Positions 9,230-17,100 of a stretch of 64,000 nt of DNA are shown piece after piece. How positions within the stretch are numbered: the first letter of the stretch is position 1; the number at the start of each line of letters is the position of its first letter. Under the pieces are notes generated by a model, which was not told where the DNA came from, did no database searches, and saw only the letters and a program-made list of their open reading frames with translations. Origin of the DNA: Flintibacter muris (GTDB lineage: Bacteria > Bacillota > Clostridia > Oscillospirales > Oscillospiraceae); NCBI RefSeq assembly GCF_943192995.1, contig NZ_CALPCP010000001.1:62001-126000 (forward strand), in the 5' to 3' direction. A program made the position numbers and the translations under genes.

Positions 9230-9985
9230 ATGCTGAAGGGGTTTTATAATCTGACTTCCGGAATGCTGTCTCAGGGGCGGCGGCTGGACGTTGTGGCCAA
9301 TAATATGACCAACATCTCCACCGCCGGCTTTAAGGCCGAGCAGTACACCGACCGCACCTTTGACGAGGTAATGGCGGTGCGTATTGGCAACAAGGACAAG
9401 TCAGTCTATCAGGAGCTGCCCACCTATCAGGCCCATATCCTGGCCCCGGATCATCTGTATACCGACTTCACCCAGAGCTCCTTTGAGGAGACCAATCTGC
9501 CCCTGGACTTTGCCATTGAGGGGGAGGGCTTCTTCGCCATCCAGACAGTGGACGGCGTGGCCTACACCCGGGCGGGCAGCTTTACCCTTGACAACGAGGG
9601 CTACCTGTGCCTGTCTGAGCTGGGCCGGGTGCTGGACCGGGAGGGCAATCAGATCCAACTGCCCACCGACAAGCTGGAGGCTGATGCCCAGGGCAACCTG
9701 TCCACCGAGAACGGCGAGTATCTGGCCACTCTGGGTGTGTTCATGTTTGAGGACAACGGGGAGCTGGAGCGTACACCCTATGGCCTGTTTACAGGTGACG
9801 GCGCCCAGGTCAATGAGAATGTGACCATTCACCACAAATGGGTAGAGCGGTCCAATGTAAGCCTGATTGAGGAAATGACCAACATGATGACCACCCAGCG
9901 GGCTCTTCAAAGCGCCGCCCAGATGAGCAAGATCTATGACGAGGTCATCACCCGGGCTGTGAACGATATCGGCAGGATGCAGTAA
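9230..9985 (+). CDS. flgF: Flagellar rod/hook-basal-body protein (FlgF/FlgG family, FlhO-like)
   Basis: 251 residues. The N-terminal flagella basal-body rod motif is clear (LDVVANNMTNISTAGFKAEQ), a FlgEFG D1 domain sits in the middle (LPLDFAIEGEGFFAIQ), and the C-terminal motif ends in MTTQRALQSAAQMSK. These build the distal rod. Two such genes in tandem after sigD resemble Bacillus flhO-flhP; which is FlgF and which FlgG cannot be fixed by eye. Confidence 0.88.
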   Translation: MLKGFYNLTSGMLSQGRRLDVVANNMTNISTAGFKAEQYTDRTFDEVMAVRIGNKDKSVYQELPTYQAHILAPDHLYTDFTQSSFEETNLPLDFAIEGEGFFAIQTVDGVAYTRAGSFTLDNEGYLCLSELGRVLDREGNQIQLPTDKLEADAQGNLSTENGEYLATLGVFMFEDNGELERTPYGLFTGDGAQVNENVTIHHKWVERSNVSLIEEMTNMMTTQRALQSAAQMSKIYDEVITRAVNDIGRMQ

Positions 9986-10015
9986 TCATCCGGAAAGGAA
10001 AGGCGTGAGCAAGCT

Positions 10016-10795
10016 ATGAATATGTCCTTCTACACCGGCGCTGTGGGCGCTTATCAGCAGCAGCAGCGCATGAATGTCCAAGCCAACAACATTGCCAACG
10101 TGAACAACTATGGCTACAAGGCGGAACGGGCCACCTTCCATCACCTGATGTACGGCAATGTGACCGGTATCGACCAGGAGCAGCTGCCCAAGGGCACCGG
10201 CACCAAAATGGTAAAGGCCAGCGTGGACTACGAGACCGGCGGCTATGTGGAAACGGGCTTCACCTTCGACTTTGCCATTACCGGAGACGGTTTCTTTGCG
10301 CTGTACGATCTGGTCAGCCAGGAGGTTTCGTTCAGCCGGGACGGCGCGTTCATCATGGCCCGGTTTGAGGTAGAGCCGGACGAGGACGCTGAGCCTGAGA
10401 TTGACCCTGTAACCGGAGAGGAAATTCCGCCCGAAAACACTGTGGAGTGGCGTCTGTCCGACAACGAGGGGCGCTGTGTGCTGGACAGCACAGGCAACTT
10501 TATTGTTGTTGACCCGGAAAACCGGGAGGCTGATCTGGATATCGGTGTTTTCGACTACCGGATCTACGACGGTATGCAGCACGCCGACAGCGGACGCTTC
10601 TCGCCCACGGATAAAAACGGCGACCTGTATCTTGGTACGGGAAAGGTGATACGGGGTTATCTGGAGCGCTCCAATGTGGACCTTGCTCAGGAGCTGGTCA
10701 AGGTGATCGAATCTCAGCGGGCTTACAGCTACGCGCTGAAGATGGTGCAGACATCAGATGAGATTGAGCAGACCATCAACGGCCTGCCTAACTAA
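10016..10795 (+). CDS. flgG: Flagellar rod/hook-basal-body protein (FlgG family, FlhP-like)
   Basis: 259 residues, paralogous to the gene 30 bases upstream. N-terminal rod motif MNVQANNIANVNNYGYKAER, central FDFAITGDGFFALYD, and C-terminal motif with VIESQRAYSYALKMVQTSDE. It has an acidic insert (about residues 115-145) not seen in the first paralogue. It could also start at the second ATG (10022). Role: distal rod subunit, exported through the FliPQR-FlhAB gate. Confidence 0.88.
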   Translation: MNMSFYTGAVGAYQQQQRMNVQANNIANVNNYGYKAERATFHHLMYGNVTGIDQEQLPKGTGTKMVKASVDYETGGYVETGFTFDFAITGDGFFALYDLVSQEVSFSRDGAFIMARFEVEPDEDAEPEIDPVTGEEIPPENTVEWRLSDNEGRCVLDSTGNFIVVDPENREADLDIGVFDYRIYDGMQHADSGRFSPTDKNGDLYLGTGKVIRGYLERSNVDLAQELVKVIESQRAYSYALKMVQTSDEIEQTINGLPN

Positions 10796-10827
10796 CCTAA
10801 CTAACTAGAAAGAAGGGAAGCTGGGGT

Positions 10828-11451
10828 ATGATAAAAAACTACGATCAGTTGTCGTCACTGGAGATTGATACCCTGCGGGAAATAGGCAGTATCGGAACCG
10901 GCAACGCCGCTACCGCCCTGTCCCAGATGCTGGGCAAAGAGGTGCGCATCACCATGCCGGAGGTACGTATTATGGGCTATAACGAGGCCATCGAGTGGAT
11001 CGGCGGTCCAGAGGCGGTTACCGCTGGCGTTCTGGTGAAGATGAGCGGCGACGTAGGCGGCATCATGCTGTCAGTACAGAAGCTTGACTTGGTCAACTTC
11101 ATTTTGGAGACCATGCTGGGCCAGGGAATTCAAGGCTATGAGGAGTTGGCTGAGCTGGAGCAGTCCGCACTGATTGAGATCGGCAATATTATGATTTCCG
11201 CCTTTGTGACGGCGCTGTCCGGTCTGGCCGGAGTCAACATCAACCTGACGGTCCCCGCCTTTGCGGTGGATATGCAGGGCGCTATTTTGGCGGTGCCGAT
11301 GGCCGAGTATGGCGGTATGTCCGACTATTTGATGACCGTTGGCGGCAATTTTGTGAGCAACGGCCAGGAGATCCCCAGCCATCTGCTGTTGTCCCCCGAT
11401 CTTCGGTCGTTAGAGTTCTTGATGAGGAAGCTGGGCGTTAGCGATGGCTGA
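10828..11451 (+). CDS. cheC: CheY-P phosphatase CheC
   Basis: 207 residues with two CheC repeats. The second phosphatase motif is complete (SALIEIGN, about residue 113). The first reads DTLREIGS, so the catalytic Asn position is Ser. CheC removes phosphate from CheY-P and binds CheD. Its last bases overlap the cheD start by 8, supporting coupling to its partner. Confidence 0.94.
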   Translation: MIKNYDQLSSLEIDTLREIGSIGTGNAATALSQMLGKEVRITMPEVRIMGYNEAIEWIGGPEAVTAGVLVKMSGDVGGIMLSVQKLDLVNFILETMLGQGIQGYEELAELEQSALIEIGNIMISAFVTALSGLAGVNINLTVPAFAVDMQGAILAVPMAEYGGMSDYLMTVGGNFVSNGQEIPSHLLLSPDLRSLEFLMRKLGVSDG

Positions 11452-11929
11452 GCACAAACTGACAGTAGGAATTGCCGATATGAAGATGCTCCAGGGGGAG
11501 GGCATCCTGATAACCTACGCGTTAGGCTCTTGTATCGGCCTGTGCTTTCATGATCCAAAACTGCGGCTGGGGGCACTGCTCCACATTATGCTGCCGCTGA
11601 ATATGGAGGCTGGACGAGCCCATCCGCTAAAGTACGCCGATACCGGCATTAAGGAGACCTTGAAGCAGATGGAGGCCAAGGGGGCTTCACGCAGCCGGAT
11701 GACGGTAAAGATTGCCGGCGGTGCTAAAATGTTTGAGATTGCTGGGGGCGGCGGCCTTGGCAATATCGGACAGCGGAACATTGAGAGCGTCCATGCCATC
11801 CTGAAGCGGGAAAATATCCGCCTTTTGGCGGAAAATGTGGGCGGAAGTGTGGCCCGGACCCTGCTTTTTGACGTGGCCAGCGGCCAGGGCTGTATCCGGT
11901 CCTACGGCCAGAAAGACATTATTTTCTAA
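11444..11929 (+). CDS. cheD: Chemoreceptor glutamine deamidase CheD
   Basis: 161 residues. It has the CheD active-site pattern: Cys in GSCIGLCFHD (about residue 28) and His in LGALLHIMLPL (about residue 45), with Thr further on. CheD deamidates receptor glutamines and stimulates CheC. Overlap with cheC fits the CheC-CheD complex. Confidence 0.95.
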   Translation: MAEHKLTVGIADMKMLQGEGILITYALGSCIGLCFHDPKLRLGALLHIMLPLNMEAGRAHPLKYADTGIKETLKQMEAKGASRSRMTVKIAGGAKMFEIAGGGGLGNIGQRNIESVHAILKRENIRLLAENVGGSVARTLLFDVASGQGCIRSYGQKDIIF

Positions 11930-11986
11930 ATCCTGAACCAAACGCGCCGGACGGCGCCATCCTAAATAGAGTGAGGAGTGTCAGAA

Positions 11987-12910
11987 ATGGCGGAGGTACA
12001 TAACGGCGGTATTCTTTTGGAGTCCGGCACCAACGAGATCGAGATCATGGAGTTTACGATTGACGGAAACTTGTACGGAATCAATGTGGCTAAGGTGCGG
12101 GAGATTATCATGCCTACCCCGGTCAAGATGATGCCTCACGCCCACCCGGCTGTGGAGGGGATCATCAAGCCCCGTGACATTGTGATAACGGTGGTCGATC
12201 TGCCCGAATACCTGGGTGCTGGCAGCCCGAAGGGTGAAAAGGACCTGTTCATTATTACCAATTTCAACAAGATGTTTATCGCTTTCCGGGTGCACACGGT
12301 TGTTGGAATCAACCGGATCTCCTGGATGGACATCCACAAACCGGACAAAACGGTGTCCGGCGGCTCTGAGGGCGTGGCCACCGGCATTGCCCAGTGCGGC
12401 AAGGACCTGGTGACTATTCTGGACTTTGAACGCATTGTGGCTGAGATTGCACCGGAGACCACCATCCAGATGGATGAAATCGATCAGATGGGCCCCCGTA
12501 CCCGCAGTGACGAGCCCATTTGGATTGCGGAGGACTCCATTTTGCTGTCCAAGATGATTGAGGACTGCCTGCGCAAAGCCGGGTATGTCAATCTGCGCAT
12601 GTTCCCCAATGGCCGGGAGCTTTGGGAGGCCCTGAATGCCCTGCCCGAAGAGCATAGTCTCTTTAGTCAGGTGGCACTGATTATCACTGATATTGAGATG
12701 CCTCAGATGGACGGCCACCGGCTGACAAAGCTGGTGAAGAGCACTCCCCGCTTCGCCCCCGTTCCGCTGATTATTTTCTCCTCTCTGATCAGTGAGGAGA
12801 TGCGGATCAAGGGCCGCCAGCTGGGTGCTGACGAGCAGATGAGCAAGCCGGAAATTGGACACCTGGTGGATGTAATGGACCATCTGCTGCGCGACTTAAA
12901 GGTAGGATAA
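11987..12910 (+). CDS. cheV: Chemotaxis coupling protein CheV (CheW + receiver)
   Basis: 307 residues from the ATG at 11987, chosen because GAGGAG at 11973-11978 is correctly spaced for it; a GTG at 11978 would overlap that site. Residues 1-165 form a CheW-like domain (IEIMEFTIDGNLYGINVAKVRE). Residues about 180-307 form a receiver with phosphoacceptor Asp in IITDIEMPQMDG and Lys in QMSKPE. CheV links receptors to CheA and takes part in adaptation. It is the last gene before the terminator hairpins. Confidence 0.93.
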   Translation: MAEVHNGGILLESGTNEIEIMEFTIDGNLYGINVAKVREIIMPTPVKMMPHAHPAVEGIIKPRDIVITVVDLPEYLGAGSPKGEKDLFIITNFNKMFIAFRVHTVVGINRISWMDIHKPDKTVSGGSEGVATGIAQCGKDLVTILDFERIVAEIAPETTIQMDEIDQMGPRTRSDEPIWIAEDSILLSKMIEDCLRKAGYVNLRMFPNGRELWEALNALPEEHSLFSQVALIITDIEMPQMDGHRLTKLVKSTPRFAPVPLIIFSSLISEEMRIKGRQLGADEQMSKPEIGHLVDVMDHLLRDLKVG

Positions 12911-12924
12911 GATTGAGAAAAGCT

Positions 12925-12954
12925 GGACGCCCATGCTGTAAAGCATGGGCGTCC
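12925..12954 (+). terminator. Hairpin after cheV (operon terminator candidate)
   Basis: Perfect 13-bp stem (12925-12937 with 12942-12954) and a GTAA loop, 15 bases after the cheV stop. No T-run follows directly (ACTGCTATATATAAA), so it may be a weak terminator or an RNA 3' end. Confidence 0.7.
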
Positions 12955-12969
12955 ACTGCTATATATAAA

Positions 12970-12986
12970 GGCGGCCTTTGGCCGCC
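12970..12986 (+). terminator. Short G+C-rich hairpin
   Basis: 7-bp stem GGCGGCC/GGCCGCC with a TTT loop, second of three hairpins in a row after cheV. T-rich DNA (TTTTGGTGTTTTTG) starts about 8 bases later. Confidence 0.5.
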
Positions 12987-13025
12987 CCCGCGGTTTTGGT
13001 GTTTTTGAAAATATTGATCCAAGAT

Positions 13026-13064
13026 AGCGCCGCCTGACTGGTTTAACATCAGTCAGGCGGCGCT
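13026..13064 (+). terminator. Strong 15-bp hairpin, third in the cluster
   Basis: Perfect 15-bp stem (13026-13040 with 13050-13064) with a 9-base loop. With the two hairpins before it, it separates the flagellar operon from the surface-protein region. 13065-13258 is A+T-rich and holds no gene that I can support. Confidence 0.65.
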
Positions 13065-13258
13065 GCTTTATGCAAAATGCATTGTTACAAAAAAGTGTAC
13101 TTTTTAGTAAGCTGCTATCCTTCTAAAAATTTCCTCAGAAAGTATTGAATACTTGATAGTTTTGTGTTATCTTATTAACAGAAGCAGGTTGTAAAATACC
13201 TTGTTATAAGGTACACTTTCCTGCAAGCTAAAGAGGTATGGAGTCAGGAAGGTGCAGA

Positions 13259-13777
13259 ATGGGACATTCTACAAAAAAGTTGGATTTGACGGGGCAAAAG
13301 TATGGAAAACTGACCGTTTTAACCCCGGCGGAGCGTATAAACGGCAGGACGGCCTGGCGGTGCCGGTGCGATTGCGGGCAGGAGAAGGTGGTCCGGACCA
13401 GCCATCTGCGGGACGGCCATACGACCAGCTGCGGCTGCGTGAGAGGTGAGGAACAGCCGCGGTCCCGCCGGGAGCGCACCGGGGCACGGGGTCCGGGCCT
13501 CCAGGGGCTGACTTATATCGATGGCACCTGCATTGAGATGCTGGCGGCAAAAACGGTGCGAAGCAACAACACAAGCGGCGTGCCCGGCGTGGACTGGCGG
13601 GCATCCAAGGGGGTGTGGCGGGCGTCGATCTGTTTTAAGGGCCGAAGGATGTATCTGGGCAGCTATGGCCGGTTTGAGGACGCCGTTCGGGCCCGGAAAC
13701 GGGCTGAGGAGGAGCTGCACGACAGCTTTGTGAGGGAATTTGCCCAGGCCGCCTCTGAGGGGGCGGCGGAAGGTTGA
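13259..13777 (+). CDS. AP2-domain DNA-binding protein with Cys-rich N-terminal domain
   Basis: 172 residues from the ATG at 13259, which has AGGAAGG 6 bases ahead; an upstream in-frame ATG at 13238 lacks a site. The N-terminal part (LDLTGQKYGKLTVL, then WRCRCDCGQ and TTSCGCVRG) looks like a zinc-binding module common in phage HNH proteins. Residues about 100-160 form an AP2-type domain (SGVPGVDWRASKGVWRASI ... YLGSYGRFEDAVRARKRAEE). AP2 domains in bacteria occur mainly in mobile endonucleases; no HNH motif is visible here. Function unknown, perhaps a degenerate homing element. Confidence 0.75.
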   Translation: MGHSTKKLDLTGQKYGKLTVLTPAERINGRTAWRCRCDCGQEKVVRTSHLRDGHTTSCGCVRGEEQPRSRRERTGARGPGLQGLTYIDGTCIEMLAAKTVRSNNTSGVPGVDWRASKGVWRASICFKGRRMYLGSYGRFEDAVRARKRAEEELHDSFVREFAQAASEGAAEG

Positions 13778-13887
13778 TTCATAGACCGGATTTTGAAGGG
13801 AGGCAGCACTATGGAACGTGAATATCCACCCTGGAGATGGCCCGCTGCGGTTGAGTGCCGGCGGCAGCGGGAGGGCGGTTTGCTCGG

Positions 13888-13991
13888 CCAGACAGGCACA
13901 TTGGCAAACCATAGGAAACTGTGGGACTGCAAAGCTATGGGAACTAAGGCATCGAATTCGTGGAGCGGTGCTATGTTAGCCCGGCTGCTGG
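13888..13991 (+). promoter_or_regulatory. Cyclic di-GMP-I (GEMM-I) riboswitch aptamer 1
   Basis: The conserved GEMM-I core is present in order: GGCAAACC (13903-13910); a helix closed by a GAAA tetraloop (CCATAG-GAAA-CTGTGG, 13909-13924); GGGACTGCAAAGC (13923-13935); ATGGG...CTAAGG; and the 3' part ATGTTAGCCCGG. An outer stem can form between 13888-13895 and 13985-13991 with one bulged A. It lies about 140 bases upstream of the giant SLH gene and directly abuts a second aptamer. An earlier in-frame ATG (13811) would place this RNA inside the protein, which is why the later start is preferred. Confidence 0.92.
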
Positions 13992-14079
13992 ACACTAGTA
14001 AACCGTTTGAAAAAACGGGACACAAAGCCACGGGGCCTACGGCGGTTTTTTTTGCAAAAAACCGCTACGGCAGCCCAGC
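13983..14079 (+). promoter_or_regulatory. Cyclic di-GMP-I (GEMM-I) riboswitch aptamer 2
   Basis: Second GEMM-I copy: TAAACC, helix CCGTTT-GAAA-AAACGG (14003-14018), GGGACACAAAGCC (14017-14029), ACGGGGCCTACGG, a 10-bp stem GCGGTTTTTT/AAAAAACCGC (14042-14051 with 14056-14065), then TACGGCAGCC. The GAAA tetraloop and receptor side are intact. The 5' strand of its outer stem overlaps the 3' strand of aptamer 1, so the two may fold in competition or cooperatively. Confidence 0.92.
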
Positions 14080-14082
14080 CGC

Positions 14083-14120
14083 CGGATACTTTGCATCCGA
14101 AAAATTGCAAAGAAAGGAAG
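14083..14120 (+). promoter_or_regulatory. Likely riboswitch expression platform at the ribosome-binding site
   Basis: Two mutually exclusive hairpins can form just before the SLH gene start: CGGAT/ATCCG (14083-14087 with 14095-14099) and CTTTGCA/TGCAAAG (14089-14095 with 14106-14112). The second ends against the ribosome-binding site AAAGGAAG (14113-14120). No T-run terminator is present, so control at translation is inferred. Confidence 0.5.
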
Positions 14121-14128
14121 ATATCTAT

Positions 14129-17100
14129 ATGACTAAGAGAAATTGGAACAATCTCAGCAGGCGCGGCCTGGCTATGTTCCTGGCTCTGATCATGTGCATG
14201 GGCATGCTGCCCGTTTCCGTCTTTGCGGAGGAGGGGACCGCCGGTCATTGGCACAACGAGGATGGCTGGAACTGCGTGAGCAGCCAGACATTGGTCTGTG
14301 AGTGTGAAGAGCACACCCACGACGAGATGTGCTACAACACCGAGCTCACCCTGATCTGTGAAAACGAGGACGAAGATCATGAGCACAGCGACATATGCTA
14401 TGAGACAAGCGAAGAACTGACCTGCGAGGCCGAGGAACACCAGCACGGCGACAGCTGCTACGCAGTTGACTGGCAGTGCGAGGAGCCCGAGGCTGAGCCC
14501 GAGACAGAGGCTGAGGTTGAAGAGACCACTGAGCCCGAGGAGATCACCGAGTCTGAGCCTGCGGAGGAGGCCGGGGATCAGGCTGAGGACGAGACCCCCG
14601 ACAGCAGTGTGGAAGACGACGTCCAGAACGCTGACAGCGTTAATCTGGGCGAAATTTCCAGCGCTGTTGTGGAAGAGATTGTCCTGGAGACCTCCAAGGA
14701 CCTGTTCGAAGCGGTAGCCGAGGCCACCGAGGACGAAGAGCTCTCTCAGGCTGCCGGGGAAATCGCAGCTGTGTTGAATCCCGCCCAGCCTGTTGAGCCC
14801 GCTGAGCCCACTGTGGCCGAGCAGTTCATCAACGCCGTTGCGGCGCTGCCTGACAGCGTTGAGACCGCCGAGGACTTCGACGCCGTGGAAGCCGCCATGC
14901 AGGACATCCTGCCCCTGTATCAGGCTTTCGAGGTGGAAGACTACGACTATCCCGGCGTGGACAGCGCCCTGATGAAGCTGGAGTCCCTCCAGTCTCAACT
15001 GGGCATGGGCCGCCCAGAACCGCTGGCTGAAACAGGACATGAGGCTTATTTTTATGTTTGGAATCCTGCTCATGGAGAAATTCCAGATCATAGTACAGGT
15101 AACAAAGCAAAATGGTGGTATATTGGACGAGGAAGTGTCAATTTAGGTGCTCCTGGGTGGGAGTCCTATCCTGTGGAATCTGGTCTGTTGATAGATATAC
15201 CAATGATGCCAGATAGGTGCAAGACGCTCCACCTTGGCGGTGTGGACTACAAATATAATGAACAGGGTGGACCTGATACCTTCAAAATTGTATGGAATGA
15301 TGTTGTTGGAGCCAGTGGCGCAACGACGGCTGATGATGGCAATCATGAAATCACCCAAGAGAAGACGTGGCATGTCAACGGTTCTGTAGTCCTTGAGTCC
15401 AAAACCTATTGCACTGTTGACTTCAAGGTACGGCAACCTAACAGCACTTCTTTTTCCGCTGCTGCCGATAACGCAACCAGCTTTGTTAAGAAAGATGGAT
15501 ATGTGACCAGCGTTCCTGGTGAAGACAAAGTTCCTGGAACAAAAGTGGTCGATGGCGAAACCTTCATCTTTAATGGTTGGTACGACAATGAGGCGTGCTC
15601 TGGAGAGCAAGTGAATTTCGAAACTTATGCAGTCACTGAGAACACCACTTTCTACGGAAAGTATGATCCCAGTTGCAAGCATGAGAACACCGAAATCCGG
15701 GGTGCCGTGGATGCAACCTGTGCTAATAAGGGCTACACCGGCGATACCTATTGCCAGGACTGTGGTATAAAGCTGGATGGTGGCGTTGAGACTCCTGTTA
15801 ATAGCAGTAATCACGAGGGCCCCTTTACTACCGGCTTGAGCACAGTAGCAACCTGCACGGAGCCTGGCCGTGTAGGCGACGTGACCTGTAATGCTTGCGG
15901 AGAAGTGAGCACTCAGGGCCATGAGGTCTCTGCACTGGGTCACCAGCCGACCAAGCATGACGCCGTGTCTGCTACCTGTATACAACCAGGTACCATTGAG
16001 TATTGGTCCTGCAACCGCTGCAATGGGAACTTTCTTGATCAAGAGGCAACGGTGAAAGCAGAAGATGTCGAGATTGCTATTGACGCGAATGCCCACAGCT
16101 ATCCTGAGGCTTGGTCGGAGATTGAGGGAAACGATGAACAGCACGAACGCGTTTGTACCTTGAGCGAAGAGCACGTTGAAAGGAATGCTCATCGCTACGG
16201 TGCTTGGCGGGTCGATGAGACAGATTCTGCCAAAGAGGTCCGCACCTGCGATGACTGTGGTCATAAGCAGTACCGTACAATCCCCACTGTCACCTATCCC
16301 ACGGAGTCCGGAGGTAAGGAAACCGATCAGGTCGACGTTGGTGTTAAGATCATTGTTGACCCCAACGGCGGCATCTGGGAGCATGGGCAGATCGGTATCT
16401 GGACTGAGGAGAATGATGGCACCTTCACTCACACTGCAGCGGCTGGTGACACCATCAAGTTGGAGCCCGATCCCACCTGGGAGAGCCATTTGTTCCTGGG
16501 CTGGGAAAAGACGGAAGGCGGAGATACAGTCACCTTCACCGCCCAGTGGGAGCAGACCTACACCCTGACCTACAACGCCAATGGCGGTACATTCGCTGAG
16601 GGCGCGGAGACAGTTTCGGAAACCGGTCTTGTAGGCGCACATTCCCTGAAGTCTGGCAAGGAGATGGTCTCTCGTGAGGGCCATGCCTTCATCGGCTGGA
16701 GCGATAGCGAGCTTGGCGTTGTGGGCAAAGATGACTCCATGCCCATGATTGTGTACGCTGTCAATATGTCCGCAGACAAGACCGTCTACGCGGTCTGGGG
16801 CGTGGACTCCAACGATAACGGCACCGCCGACGTGCTGGAGACCAAGTACATTGTCGTCTACAAGAACGGCGACGATGTGATCGAGAAGGTCACGAACCTG
16901 CTGGGCACTGATAAGCTCGGGGAGAATAAGCCCAATGATCCCACCGAGGATGACAGTGAGTTTGTGGGCTGGAATTTCGGCGATGATTCTCTGATGTCCT
17001 TGCATTTCCAGATGACCGTCGAAGCGTTCTATCAGATGGTTAAAGGTAATGACAACACCATTGTTCTTACTGCCTCCTGGAAGGAGAGCCAGCTGAGCTA

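Noticed and set aside
13811-14128. Upstream in-frame ATG extending the SLH protein by about 106 residues
   Set aside because: This stretch is the tandem riboswitch RNA; a signal peptide and ribosome-binding site mark 14129 as the start.
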